From contig DASSXJ010000056.1 in NCBI GenBank assembly GCA_035703895.1, positions 1 to 34,644 of the forward strand: 34,644 bases of DNA. Reading direction: 5' to 3'. Shown here piece after piece: positions 1 through 8,180 of the stretch; the stretch's first letter is position 1, and each line of letters opens with the position of its first letter. A program made the translations under genes and the position numbers. This stretch comes from a bacterium. Lineage in GTDB: Bacteria > Sysuimicrobiota > Sysuimicrobiia > Sysuimicrobiales > Segetimicrobiaceae. The notes under the pieces were generated by a model. That model worked only from the letters and a program-made list of their open reading frames with translations, was not told the DNA's origin and ran no database searches.

Positions 1-1
1 G

Positions 2-610
2 GCGTACGTCGCTCTCCCAGGCGGGATCGACGTGCCCGAGATCATGGACAGCCGCGCGACGTACCTCGGCGCGAAGCTCGGGGGGTACGCGGGGCGCCGA
101 CTGGAGCGCGGGGACCGCGTCGGCTGCGCGCGGATCGCGGCTGCATCATCGCTCCGACTCCCGGAGCGCCACCGACCGCCGGTCGGCGGGAGCGCCGATG
201 TGCGGATCGTGCTGGGGCCTCAGCAGGACTACTTTACCGACGAGGCCGTGGCCACGCTCCTCGGTCAGCCGTACTTCGTGAGCCTCGAGAGCAATCGTGT
301 CGGCTACCGGCTCGACGGGCCGCGTCTGGGCTACCGGGTGCCGGTTGACCTGCTCTCGGACGGGATGCTGCCCGGCGCGCTTCAAGTGCCGCCGGGCGGT
401 CAGCCGATCGTGATCATGCCGGACGGCCCGACGACCGGGGGATATCCGAAGATCGGCGGCATCGTGCAGCCCGACCTGCGGCGAATCGCGCAGGCGCAGC
501 GAGGGGAGGCGATCCGGTTTCGAGCGATTGCGTGGGACGCCGCCCACACTGCGGCTCGGGGAGAGGCCGCGTACATCGCCGGACTCCGGTTCGAACCGGT
601 GCCCGCGTAG
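2..610 (+). CDS. pxpC: 5-oxoprolinase subunit C / biotin-dependent carboxyltransferase-like protein, 3' part
   Basis: This is the C-terminal two thirds of a PxpC (KipA, allophanate hydrolase subunit 2-like) protein. With PxpA and PxpB it forms the bacterial ATP-dependent 5-oxoprolinase that opens pyroglutamate to glutamate. The reading frame is open from base 2, and the first residues, AYVALPGGIDVPEIM, already match the family core, so the true start lies before the window; the ATG at base 32 is internal. Family blocks visible are the SRATYLGAKLGG stretch, an RL-GYR-P segment and the near C-terminal GGYPKIGGIVQPDLRRIAQ motif. The stop is TAG at 608-610. pxpB would be expected just upstream, outside the window. 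The older KipA label (sporulation kinase regulation) is a less likely function. Family call is firm; exact substrate is inferred. Confidence 0.88.
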   Translation, partial: AYVALPGGIDVPEIMDSRATYLGAKLGGYAGRRLERGDRVGCARIAAASSLRLPERHRPPVGGSADVRIVLGPQQDYFTDEAVATLLGQPYFVSLESNRVGYRLDGPRLGYRVPVDLLSDGMLPGALQVPPGGQPIVIMPDGPTTGGYPKIGGIVQPDLRRIAQAQRGEAIRFRAIAWDAAHTAARGEAAYIAGLRFEPVPA

Positions 611-792
611 CGTACGTGGACGCGGCGGGCCGTCCCGCCGGGATGACGGCCACGGCCGTGACTTGCTTGTCGATGGCCCCGCCGGCGGTCCTGGTATCCT
701 TGAACCGCAAAGCCAATTCGCGGGACGCGATCGTAAGCGCCGGGCGGATTGGCGTCAACATGCTCGCGTTCGGGGTTCGCCTCGTTTTTTGA
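607..792 (+). pseudogene. Flavin reductase-like domain remnant
   Basis: In the frame starting at 607, just as pxpC ends, about 60 codons read like the middle of a flavin reductase (FMN-binding split barrel) domain. They run from a DAAGRPAGMTATAV block through CLSMAPPAVLVSLNR and a D-AI-SAGRIGVNMLA segment. These are the usual flavin-contacting parts of the family. The usual N-terminal strand before this and the roughly 100 residues after it are missing: the frame leaves the homology after NMLA and hits a stop at 790-792. No start codon with a ribosome binding site precedes it. I read it as a decayed gene fragment, not a working protein. The similarity is by eye. Confidence 0.6.
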
Positions 793-817
793 CTTCACCC
801 GATCTCCGCGGTAGAGT
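789..817 (+). promoter_or_regulatory. Sigma-A-type promoter, probably giving a leaderless transcript
   Basis: A -35 box TTGACT (789-794) and a -10 box TAGAGT (812-817) are separated by 17 bases. The -10 box ends six bases before the ATG at 824, so transcription would start at or next to the A of the start codon. No Shine-Dalgarno sequence lies in between, which fits a leaderless mRNA. Confidence 0.55.
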
Positions 818-823
818 GATTCT

Positions 824-1567
824 ATGTCCACCGACGAGGGGCACCGCCCGCGGATTGGGGTGGCGGGCAAGGATGCCGCCCAACTCACGAACTATCTCGA
901 GGCGATTGAGGCGGCCGGAGGCGAGCCTGTGCCGCTCCTGCCCGGCACCGGAGGGTCTCCCGAGGCGCTGCTCCATGCCCTTGATGGTCTGCTCCTCACG
1001 GGAGGGAAGGACATCGATCCAGAGTTGTACGGCCAATCGCTGCGGGAGGGGCTCGGCGTCGACGTGGATGGACCGCGCGATGAGCTGGAGATCCCCCTGG
1101 CGCGCCGGGCGCTCGAGCGCGATCTCCCGGTACTCGGCATCTGCCGCGGCATCCAGGTGCTGAACGTTGCAGCCGGAGGCACGCTCTTCCAGGACATTAC
1201 CCTCACCGGGATCGCGCGCGGAAGCCATAATCAGCGAGAAGCGATTCCCCAACCTCCCGAGGATGCAGCCGTCCACGAGGTGACGGTCACACCCGGGAGC
1301 CAGGTGGCGGAGATCCTTGGGGAGACCCGGATGGGGGTCAATACCTTTCACCACCAGGTGATCGCGCATCCGGCCGACCGATTCGCGGTCGTGGCCCGGT
1401 CCGTAGAGCCGCGGGGCGACGGGGTGATCGAGGCCGTCGAGGTCGCGGGACGGGCGTTCGCCATCGGCGTGCAGTGGCATCCCGAGCGCATGTGGCGACG
1501 TGTGCCGGCGTGCGCCCGCCTCTTTGCGGCGCTGGTGAGAGCGGCGGCGCGAAAGCCGGTTGGCTAA
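824..1567 (+). CDS. Class I glutamine amidotransferase-like gamma-glutamyl hydrolase (peptidase C26, PuuD type)
   Basis: The 247-residue protein is a free-standing class I amidotransferase fold of the peptidase C26/PuuD family, which hydrolyses gamma-glutamyl amides such as gamma-glutamyl-GABA. The nucleophile elbow GICRGIQ places the catalytic cysteine at C107. H219 and E221 in the VQWHPE motif complete the triad. The LLLTGGKDIDPELYG block (about 57-71) is the typical oxyanion and substrate-side segment. Length is normal for the family. The ATG at 824 was chosen because a good promoter ends six bases before it; there is no ribosome binding site. Neighbours (pxpC, dppA) suggest scavenging of glutamyl compounds and peptides. 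The precise substrate cannot be told; no other polyamine catabolism gene is nearby. Confidence 0.85.
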   Translation: MSTDEGHRPRIGVAGKDAAQLTNYLEAIEAAGGEPVPLLPGTGGSPEALLHALDGLLLTGGKDIDPELYGQSLREGLGVDVDGPRDELEIPLARRALERDLPVLGICRGIQVLNVAAGGTLFQDITLTGIARGSHNQREAIPQPPEDAAVHEVTVTPGSQVAEILGETRMGVNTFHHQVIAHPADRFAVVARSVEPRGDGVIEAVEVAGRAFAIGVQWHPERMWRRVPACARLFAALVRAAARKPVG

Positions 1568-1708
1568 TCTCCCCCAGCCCAATCGTCTGCGCATACTACG
1601 GGTGGGACGTCTGCGAGGGGCGTCCCGTCTTCGCGTTGGAGAAGGTATCCTGATGCTTAGGCGCGTAATCGTCCCGGGTCCATACGGCGGTTCGATGAGG
1701 GAGGCTAC

Positions 1709-2530
1709 ATGAAGGTCTTCATCTCGGCGGATATGGAAGGCACGGCCGGCGTCACGGATCGAGATCAGGTCACGCCCGACACGCACGATTACGCTCGATT
1801 CAGGCGCCTCATGACCGAGGAAGTCAACGCGGCCGTCCTGGGAGCGATGGAAGCCGGGGCCAAGGAGATCGTCGTCAACGATTCCCACGGGTCAATGCGA
1901 AATCTCCTCATCGAGGAGCTGCACCCGCAGGTCCAGCTGATCAGCGGACGCCCCAAGCCCCACGGCATGATGCAGGGGATCGACAATTCGTTTGACGCGG
2001 TGTTCTTCACCGGATACCATGCGGCCGCCGGCACGCAAAACGGAGTGCTCGACCACACGTACCGGGGGACGACAGTCCGGCAGATCAAGCTCGGCAATCT
2101 TGTGGTGGGAGAGGCGGGGTTCAACGCGGCGCTCGCGGGGCACTTCAAAGTGCCGGTCGCGCTCGTGACGGGGGACGCCACCGCGGTGGCGCAGACGAAG
2201 AAGCTGCTGACTCAGGTGGAGGCGGTCGCGGTGAAGGAGCCGATCGGCCGGATGGCCGCCCGGTCGTACCAGCCGGTCGAGGCGCGCCGGCGGATCAAGG
2301 ACGGCGCGACCCGCGCGCTCAAGCGCGCACGAGACCTCAAGCCGCTCGCCCTCCCGCGCCCCGTGGTGGTGGAGCTGGACTGGCACACGTCCGCGATGGC
2401 CGACCAGTGCATGCTCATCCCCGGGATGATCCGCGTCAATCCACGGGCGGTCTCCTACAAAGCCCGGGATATCGAACAGGCCTACACGTTGACGAGAGCC
2501 TGCCTCACACTGGCTGGATCCGTGGTCTAA
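1709..2530 (+). CDS. dppA: D-aminopeptidase, M55 family (DppA type)
   Basis: The 273-residue protein matches the zinc-dependent M55 D-aminopeptidases, which release D-amino acids such as D-alanine from short peptides, for example those from peptidoglycan turnover. The metal ligands are all visible: D8 and E10 in SADMEG, H60 in NDSHG, H104 in TGYHAAAGT and E135 in VVGEAGFNA; H116 in VLDHT fits the catalytic histidine. These positions are within two residues of the Bacillus subtilis enzyme as I remember it. A strong GGGAGG ribosome binding site stands just before the ATG at 1709. In Bacillus this gene heads a dipeptide transporter operon; no transporter is present here, so intracellular peptide recycling is the likelier role. 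Confidence 0.9.
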   Translation: MKVFISADMEGTAGVTDRDQVTPDTHDYARFRRLMTEEVNAAVLGAMEAGAKEIVVNDSHGSMRNLLIEELHPQVQLISGRPKPHGMMQGIDNSFDAVFFTGYHAAAGTQNGVLDHTYRGTTVRQIKLGNLVVGEAGFNAALAGHFKVPVALVTGDATAVAQTKKLLTQVEAVAVKEPIGRMAARSYQPVEARRRIKDGATRALKRARDLKPLALPRPVVVELDWHTSAMADQCMLIPGMIRVNPRAVSYKARDIEQAYTLTRACLTLAGSVV

Positions 2531-2572
2531 CCCGCGCCTCAGCGATCCCTCCCGGCTCGCGGTGCCGGCGCT

Positions 2573-4276
2573 GTGCATTCCGCCCTCTTTTCTACGCTCG
2601 CGGCCACTCTCGAGGAAGTCGGAAGTATCTCGGGCACGCTCGGCAAGATCGATCGGCTCGCCCGCTATCTCGCCGGTCTCAGCGATGCGGATCTCCGGCG
2701 GGCGTGCACGTTTCTGACCGGCGCGGCGTTCCCCATCGGTGATCCCCGTCGCCTCCAGGTGGGCTGGTCGGCGATCGCAGACGTGCTGACGGAGCTCACC
2801 GGAGCGGGCCCCGAGGAGCTGCACGCCGTGTACCTGGCCCACGGCGACCTTGGCATGACGGCCGGCGCGCTCTTAGAGAGGCGTCCCCCGGATCCGGGGC
2901 TCTTCCCCCGCGGGCTGACCTTGGAATCCGTGGTCGAGACCTTTGGCGCCATCGCCGCCGCGAGGGGACCGTCTTCTCGACGAGTCAAGCGGGCCGCGCT
3001 GCGGAGCCTGCTCCGGGAGGCGACCCCACTCGAAGCCAAGTTTCTCGTGAAGATCCTTACCGCCGATCTGCGCATCGGATTTCGAGAGGGACTGCTGCTG
3101 CCGGCGATCGCCCAGGCCTTCGGCCGGCCGCCCGAGGCGGTCCGGCAGGCCGCCCTGCTCCTGGCGGACACAGGGGAGGTCGCGAGCCGGGCCAGGGCGG
3201 GGACGCTCGACCGCGTGACGCTCATGGTCGGATCGCCGTTTCGCTTCATGCTTGCCGGATCCATCGCGACACTCGACGACGCGTTCCGCAACGACACCCT
3301 GTCCCTCTTGGTCGAGGACAAGTATGATGGAATCCGCGTGCAGGCGCACCGAGTGGACGGGCGGCTGCTCCTGTACTCGCGCACGTTGGAGGACCTCACC
3401 CGCGCGTATCCGGAGCTCCATGCCCCGCTCGCCGCATTGGGCGAGACCTACATCCTGGACGGCGAGATCGTCGCCTGGCGCGGAGACCGCCCGCTGCCGT
3501 TTTCCGACCTTCAGAAGCGCCTGGGACGGCTCGTCCCCCGGGAGGTGGCGCGGGAGGTCCCGGTCGTCCTCATGGTCTTCGATCTTCTGCATCTCAATGG
3601 CCGGGATCTGTTGCAGGCCCCGCTCCAAGAACGGCGAGAGGCCCTGGAGCGCCTCGCCTGGGACGGCCCGGTGCGGATCAGCGCGGGAGTGATCGCCGCG
3701 AGCCCGGCGGAGGCCGAGGCCTGCTACCGGCAGGCGCGAGAGGCGGGCCACGAAGGGATCGTGCTGAAGCGGCGCGACGCTCCGTATCAGCCCGGCCGCA
3801 GGGGCCGCTTGTGGGTGAAGTGGAAGCCCGGCCTGGCGTCCTTGGATGTCGTCGTCGTGGCCGTGGAGTACGGTCACGGAAAGCGCGCGCGCGTGCTGTC
3901 CGATTACACGTTCGCCGTCAGGGCGGGCGATAATCTCGTGACCATCGGCAAAGCGTACTCCGGCCTCACCGACGCCGAGATCGCCCGTCTCACGGCGTGG
4001 TTTCTCGACCACACCATCCAGGATCACGGACGGGTGCGCTTGGTCGAACCGCGCATCGTCATCGAGGTCGCCTTCGATCGGATCATGCAGAGCGACCGCC
4101 ACACCTCAGGGTACGCGCTGCGCTTTCCCCGCATCGTTCGAATTCGAGAGGACAAGCGGCCCGACGAGATCAACACGGTGGCCGACGTGCGCGCGCTCTT
4201 CCTGCAGATGACGGGCCCCGGAAGCGGCGGCGCGATACCCCCGCGAGGGGCAAAGGAGCGGGGTTCCGAGACGTAG
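2573..4276 (+). CDS. ATP-dependent DNA ligase, archaeal LigI / actinobacterial LigB-like
   Basis: This 567-residue protein has the layout of a full-size ATP-dependent DNA ligase: a helical N-terminal DNA-binding domain (about 1-205), an adenylation domain (about 225-420) and a C-terminal OB fold (about 430-550). Nucleotidyltransferase motif I is EDKYDGIR with the adenylated lysine at K250. Motif III is LDGEIVAW (E298), motif IV EGIVLK, and motif V WVKWKPG (K416 and K418). It joins nicks using ATP and probably acts in repair or backs up the NAD-dependent ligase LigA, which is not in this window. The start is GTG at 2573, 42 bases after dppA, with no clear ribosome binding site, so a slightly different start is possible. 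The tail after about residue 550 is low-complexity. Confidence 0.92.
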   Translation: MHSALFSTLAATLEEVGSISGTLGKIDRLARYLAGLSDADLRRACTFLTGAAFPIGDPRRLQVGWSAIADVLTELTGAGPEELHAVYLAHGDLGMTAGALLERRPPDPGLFPRGLTLESVVETFGAIAAARGPSSRRVKRAALRSLLREATPLEAKFLVKILTADLRIGFREGLLLPAIAQAFGRPPEAVRQAALLLADTGEVASRARAGTLDRVTLMVGSPFRFMLAGSIATLDDAFRNDTLSLLVEDKYDGIRVQAHRVDGRLLLYSRTLEDLTRAYPELHAPLAALGETYILDGEIVAWRGDRPLPFSDLQKRLGRLVPREVAREVPVVLMVFDLLHLNGRDLLQAPLQERREALERLAWDGPVRISAGVIAASPAEAEACYRQAREAGHEGIVLKRRDAPYQPGRRGRLWVKWKPGLASLDVVVVAVEYGHGKRARVLSDYTFAVRAGDNLVTIGKAYSGLTDAEIARLTAWFLDHTIQDHGRVRLVEPRIVIEVAFDRIMQSDRHTSGYALRFPRIVRIREDKRPDEINTVADVRALFLQMTGPGSGGAIPPRGAKERGSET

Positions 4277-4287
4277 AACTGCGTCCC

Positions 4288-5646
4288 ATGTTGCATTTGA
4301 TCGGGTCCGAGCACCGGCTGCGGAGCCTCGCGGCGTGGGTCCCGATGCTGCTCGTGTTGGGGTCCGCCGCGGTCGTATTCGGCGGCGCCCCCGCCGCGCC
4401 CGGCTCGCAGGCGCCTCCCGTCGTCGAGGTCGCGCGGCTCAGCGGCGTCATCGCACCAGCCACCGCCCGGTACATCAACCGGGAGATTCGCGAGGCCGAG
4501 CAGTCGGGAGCTGCAGCGCTGTTGATCGAGATGGACACGCCGGGTGGTCTGCTCAAGTCGATGGACGATATCACGAAAGCCTTGCTTAATACCAACGTCC
4601 CCTCCATCGTGTACGTGTATCCGAGCGGATCCCGCGCCGCGTCTGCCGGCGTGTTCATCGCCTACGCCGCGAGCGTGGCCGCGATGGCTCCCACGACGCA
4701 CCTCGGCGCGGCCCACCCGGTAGGGGTGGGGGGCGGCGGCGGGACTGAAGACAAGACCCTCATGACCAAGATCACAAACGACGCGGTCGCGCAGATCCGG
4801 GGGTTTGCCGCCCGCCACGGACGCAACCCCGACTGGGCGGAGAAGGCCGTCCGCGAGAGCGTCTCGATCACCGAGACGCAGGCGCTGGATCTCCACGTGA
4901 TCGATCTCGTTGCCGCGAGCCCCCGCGAGCTGCTCGATCGCATCGACGGACGGGAAGTCTCCACCGCGTCGGGGAAGGTGCGCCTGCGGACCCGGGGCGC
5001 GCGGTTGATTGACCAGCCGACGGACCTCACCGAACGGTTCCTGGGGCTGCTCAGCGATCCCAACGTCGGGTTCGTCCTGATGACGATGGCGATCTACGGA
5101 ATCATCTTCGAGTTGAGCAACCCCGGCTCGGTGTTCCCCGGCGTCATCGGCGGGCTCGCGCTGATCCTGGCTCTCGCCTCCTTTGCGGTCCTCGAAGTCA
5201 ACGTGGCCGGGTTGCTCCTGATCGGATTTTCGCTGATCTTGTTTATCGCAGACATCAAGGTGCCGAGTCACGGCGTCCTCACGGCCGGCGGCATCATCGC
5301 GTTCGTGATAGGATCGCTGCTCTTGACCGAGCATCAGGCGCCATTTCTTCGGATCAGCCTGACCCTGATCTTGACGATGGCCGCCCTGACCGCCGGATTC
5401 TTCGCGGTCGCCGTGGGGGCGGGGCTCCGGGCGCAACGGCAGAAAGTCCAAACCGGCCGGGAGGGACTCGTGGGCGCGATCGGGGTGGCGCGGAGCGAGT
5501 TGAGCCCTGACGGCACCGTGTTCGTCCAAGGCGAACTCTGGAGCGCCGAGTCTGCCGACGGGGTCATTCCGGTCGGCGCGCGCGTGCGGGTCACGCGGGT
5601 CGACGGGCTGCGCCTCAAGGTGCGAAAGGAGGAAGCCTCGGCATGA
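4288..5646 (+). CDS. NfeD-family membrane-bound serine protease (long form, ClpP-like domain)
   Basis: This 452-residue protein is a long NfeD homologue: a signal sequence or N-terminal anchor (about 14-34), a ClpP-class periplasmic/extracytoplasmic protease domain (about 44-240), several membrane helices (about 260-385) and a C-terminal NfeD OB-fold domain (about 390-450). The protease nucleophile is probably S119 in the [11 protein letters not shown] motif, with K161 (or K156) as the general base, as in the archaeal 1510-N proteases. The EMDTPGGL block marks the oxyanion loop. I chose the ATG at 4288 because the signal sequence starts there; the open frame upstream is only a shadow within the ligase gene. 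The stop overlaps the next start as ATGA, so it is coupled to the SPFH gene, its usual partner in membrane quality control. Confidence 0.9.
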   Translation: MLHLIGSEHRLRSLAAWVPMLLVLGSAAVVFGGAPAAPGSQAPPVVEVARLSGVIAPATARYINREIREAEQSGAAALLIEMDTPGGLLKSMDDITKALLNTNVPSIVYVYPSGSRAASAGVFIAYAASVAAMAPTTHLGAAHPVGVGGGGGTEDKTLMTKITNDAVAQIRGFAARHGRNPDWAEKAVRESVSITETQALDLHVIDLVAASPRELLDRIDGREVSTASGKVRLRTRGARLIDQPTDLTERFLGLLSDPNVGFVLMTMAIYGIIFELSNPGSVFPGVIGGLALILALASFAVLEVNVAGLLLIGFSLILFIADIKVPSHGVLTAGGIIAFVIGSLLLTEHQAPFLRISLTLILTMAALTAGFFAVAVGAGLRAQRQKVQTGREGLVGAIGVARSELSPDGTVFVQGELWSAESADGVIPVGARVRVTRVDGLRLKVRKEEASA

Positions 5647-6416
5647 CGACCATCATCGCGCCCATCCTCGTGATCGTGGTGATCGCGTTCCTCTCCCTAT
5701 TGTCGTCGGTTGTCAAGATCGCGCGCGAGTACGAACGAGGCGTGATCTTCCGGCTCGGCCGGCTGCAGCGGGCGAAGGGCCCGGGCGTGATCCTGCTCAT
5801 CCCCATGGTCGACCGGATGCTCAAGATCGACCTCCGTGTCGTCACCCTGGACGTGCCCCGCCAGGAGATGATGACCAGGGACAACGTCCCGGTGACCGTC
5901 GATGCCGTGGTCTACTTCCGGGTCGTGAACCCCGAAGATGCGGTCGTCAAGGTCGAGAACTACTCCAAGGCCACCTACCTCGTCGCCCAGACCACGCTGC
6001 GCAGCATCCTCGGGCAGCACGAGCTCGACGAGCTGCTCAGCCAGCGCGACCGGATCAACCAGCAGCTCCAGCAGGTCATCGACGTGCAGACGGAGCCGTG
6101 GGGGATCAAGGTGACCCTCGTCGAGGTGCGGGACGTGATCCTGCCCGACACGATGAAGCGCGCGATGGCGAAGCAGGCGGAGACCGAGCGGGAGCGCCGG
6201 GCCAAGGTCATCAACGCGGAGGGCGAGTTCCAGGCCGCGCAGCGACTGGTCGAGGCGGCCGCCAAGATCGCAACCCAGCCGATCGCGCTGCAGTTGCGGT
6301 ATCTCCAGGCGCTCACCGAGGTGGCGACGGAGCACAACTCGACGACGATCTTCCCGATTCCGATCGATATCCTGACGCCGTTCCTCAAGAAGCCCGCGGA
6401 CGATCGCGGGAAGTAA
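5643..6416 (+). CDS. SPFH/Band 7 (stomatin-like, slipin) membrane protein
   Basis: The 257-residue protein has one N-terminal membrane helix (about 4-22) followed by an SPFH/Band 7 domain (about 25-190) and a helical, probably oligomerising, C-terminal part. Family blocks include [27 protein letters not shown], the [19 protein letters not shown] stretch and an [15 protein letters not shown] segment. An AAAGGAGG-like ribosome binding site sits inside the end of nfeD. The ATGA overlap with nfeD marks a two-gene operon; in studied pairs the stomatin homologue is bound or cut by the NfeD protease, near its C-terminal hydrophobic region. It probably forms a ring-like membrane scaffold. The substrate and exact role are unknown. 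Confidence 0.92.
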   Translation: MTTIIAPILVIVVIAFLSLLSSVVKIAREYERGVIFRLGRLQRAKGPGVILLIPMVDRMLKIDLRVVTLDVPRQEMMTRDNVPVTVDAVVYFRVVNPEDAVVKVENYSKATYLVAQTTLRSILGQHELDELLSQRDRINQQLQQVIDVQTEPWGIKVTLVEVRDVILPDTMKRAMAKQAETERERRAKVINAEGEFQAAQRLVEAAAKIATQPIALQLRYLQALTEVATEHNSTTIFPIPIDILTPFLKKPADDRGK

Positions 6417-6427
6417 CGTCCCCCCAC

Positions 6428-6940
6428 GTGGCACGGTCGCGACATCCCGGCCTCGCCATCTGCACGTCCACGGTCGAGGAGACGCGACGGGTCGGTGAGG
6501 CGCTCGGCGAGATCCTTCGGCGGACCGTGGCGGGAGACCGGGCTCCGGCCGTCATCGCGCTGGCCGGCCCGTTGGGGGCGGGGAAGACGAGCCTGGTTCA
6601 GGGGCTCGCGCGCGGCCTCGCGGTGTCCGGAGGAGTCCGGAGCCCCACGTTCACACTGATCCACGAGCATCGCGGTGCGGTGCCGCTGTTCCACGTCGAC
6701 CTCTACCGGCTCGAGGGGCCCGATGTCGAGACCCTCGGGCTCGATGAGATCACCGAGACCCCTGGTGTGACCGCGATCGAGTGGGCGGAGCGCGCTCCGG
6801 GGGTGCTGCCCCCGGAGCATCTGTGGATCGAGTTCCAGTTCGGCGCGGAAGAACCGACACGGTGTCTGCGTTTGATTCCAGAGGGCGAGCGGTACGAGCG
6901 GATCATCGCCGGGGTACGGGGATGCGGATCCTCGCGATAG
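6428..6940 (+). CDS. tsaE: tRNA t6A synthesis ATPase TsaE
   Basis: TsaE is the P-loop ATPase that binds the TsaB-TsaD pair and drives turnover in making threonylcarbamoyl-adenosine (t6A) at position 37 of ANN-decoding tRNAs. The Walker A motif is AGPLGAGKTS (K53, T54). The SPTFTLIHEH block, the DLYRLEG motif and the IEWAERAP segment are all typical. The start is uncertain: the GTG at 6428 gives 170 residues and leaves an N-terminal tail of about ten residues before the family core, and the nearest purine-rich stretch (GGGAAG at 6408-6413) is a little far. The 3' end overlaps tsaB by 19 bases, implying translational coupling. Confidence 0.92.
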   Translation: MARSRHPGLAICTSTVEETRRVGEALGEILRRTVAGDRAPAVIALAGPLGAGKTSLVQGLARGLAVSGGVRSPTFTLIHEHRGAVPLFHVDLYRLEGPDVETLGLDEITETPGVTAIEWAERAPGVLPPEHLWIEFQFGAEEPTRCLRLIPEGERYERIIAGVRGCGSSR

Positions 6941-7635
6941 AGACGGCCACGCCGGTGGCGAGCGTCGCGGTGCTCGATCGGTCGGGGCTCCTCGCGGAGA
7001 CGGTGATCCGGGCGCCGATGCACCACCTGGAATGGCTCCTGCCGGCCGTGCACGAGATGCTCGAGCACCTCGGCCTCACCTCCGATTCGATCGAGGGCCT
7101 CGCCGTCAGTTGTGGCCCGGGGGGGTTCACAGGACTCCGAATCGGCATGGCCACGGCTATGGCCTGGGCGAAGGCGCGCGACCTCCCCGTGCTAGGGATC
7201 GGCACGCTCGAGGCGCTGGCCCACGTCCCCGGCGTCGACGGGCTCGTGTTCCCCGTGCTCGATGCACACCGCGGCGAGGTCGCCGGGGCGCTCTATCGTG
7301 TGGAGGCGAACGGAGTAGGGGAATGCCTCATCCCACCGCTCGTGGCGTCCCCTGAAGCGCTTGTGGCCGGCGTGGGTCCTTACCCCGGACCGGTGTTGCT
7401 CCTCGGGGATGGGCTCGACAAGTACGGCACCGCGATGTTCTCGGCACTGGGCGGTCGCGCGCGGGCGGGAGGCGCTCATCTGCATCCGAGAGCAGCGGCG
7501 GTCGGCATGCTGGCGGTGCCGCGGCTGATCAGCGGCGCCCGCACCGATCTCAATGCGCTCCGCCCGGTCTACGGCCGGAGGCCGGTCGCGTGGCCGGGGA
7601 AGGAAACACTTCGTCGAGGGGGAAACCAACGGTAA
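6922..7635 (+). CDS. tsaB: tRNA t6A synthesis protein TsaB
   Basis: TsaB is the inactive ASKHA-fold partner that dimerises with TsaD in the t6A complex. The ATG at 6922 was chosen because the protein then opens with the family N-terminus MRILAIETATPVASVAVLD; the open frame further upstream lies inside tsaE and does not match the family. The GPGGFTGLRIGMATA block (about 68-82) and VFPVLDAHRGEV segment are diagnostic. Length is 237 residues, normal for the family. It overlaps tsaE by 19 bases and ends one base before the rimI start, so the four genes from 6428 to 9218 appear to be one unit. Confidence 0.93.
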   Translation: MRILAIETATPVASVAVLDRSGLLAETVIRAPMHHLEWLLPAVHEMLEHLGLTSDSIEGLAVSCGPGGFTGLRIGMATAMAWAKARDLPVLGIGTLEALAHVPGVDGLVFPVLDAHRGEVAGALYRVEANGVGECLIPPLVASPEALVAGVGPYPGPVLLLGDGLDKYGTAMFSALGGRARAGGAHLHPRAAAVGMLAVPRLISGARTDLNALRPVYGRRPVAWPGKETLRRGGNQR

Positions 7636-7636
7636 G

Positions 7637-8158
7637 ATGGTCATCACCGATCATGTCACGATTAAACCGATGCGCCTGGACGACATCGGGAGCGTGCTCG
7701 AGATCGAGCAGATGTCTTTCCCCACTCCGTGGCCCCGGGACGCGTATCTGCACGAGCTCAAAGACAATCGCCTCGCCTGTTATGTGGTGGCACGGGAGTT
7801 CCACCGCATCGTCGGGTACGCCGGGATGTGGGTGATCCTCGATGAGGCGCACGTCACGACGATCGCGGTGGATCCACTGCACCGCCGCCGTCGCATCGGG
7901 GAGCGCCTTCTGGCGGCGCTGATCGACGAATCGATGCGGCGGGGCGCGCGATGGGTCACCCTCGAGGTGCGCAAATCCAACCTGGGCGCCCAGACCTTGT
8001 ACCGCAAGTACGGCTTCAAGGACATCGGCGTCCGCAAGGGGTACTACAGCGACAATCGCGAGGACGCGATTGTGATGTGGACCGGGAACCTCTGGGAGGA
8101 GGCGTTCCAGGAGCGCTACCGCAAGCATCGGGCCAGCCTCGATTCCCCCTCGCCCTAA
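7637..8158 (+). CDS. rimI: Ribosomal protein S18-type N-terminal acetyltransferase RimI (GNAT)
   Basis: This 173-residue GNAT-fold protein matches RimI, which acetylates the N-terminal alanine of ribosomal protein S18 and, in many bacteria, other N-termini. Visible features are the FPTPWPRDAYLHEL block near the N-terminus, the TTIAVDPLHRRRRIGERLL acetyl-CoA loop (pyrophosphate-binding R/Q-x-x-G-x-G/A type) and the TLEVRKSNLGAQTLYRKYGF segment followed by GVRKGYYSDNREDA. The ATG at 7637 lies one base after the tsaB stop. Its placement between tsaB and tsaD is a classic arrangement and supports RimI over other GNATs. Confidence 0.92.
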   Translation: MVITDHVTIKPMRLDDIGSVLEIEQMSFPTPWPRDAYLHELKDNRLACYVVAREFHRIVGYAGMWVILDEAHVTTIAVDPLHRRRRIGERLLAALIDESMRRGARWVTLEVRKSNLGAQTLYRKYGFKDIGVRKGYYSDNREDAIVMWTGNLWEEAFQERYRKHRASLDSPSP

Positions 8159-8180
8159 TCTCTCGGCTTCGCTCCCGTCC

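Noticed and set aside
1604-1626. Hairpin GGGACG/CGTCCC after the PuuD-like gene as a terminator
   Set aside because: Only six base pairs, an 11-base loop and no T tract follow, so support is too weak to list.
755-1888. Long open frame on the minus strand opposite the hydrolase and dppA
   Set aside because: It is Arg/His-rich, matches no family and lies opposite two well-supported genes; it is a product of high GC.
4024-5529. 501-codon minus-strand frame opposite nfeD
   Set aside because: Composition is His/Asp/Arg-rich with no motif, and the plus strand has a clear NfeD protease.
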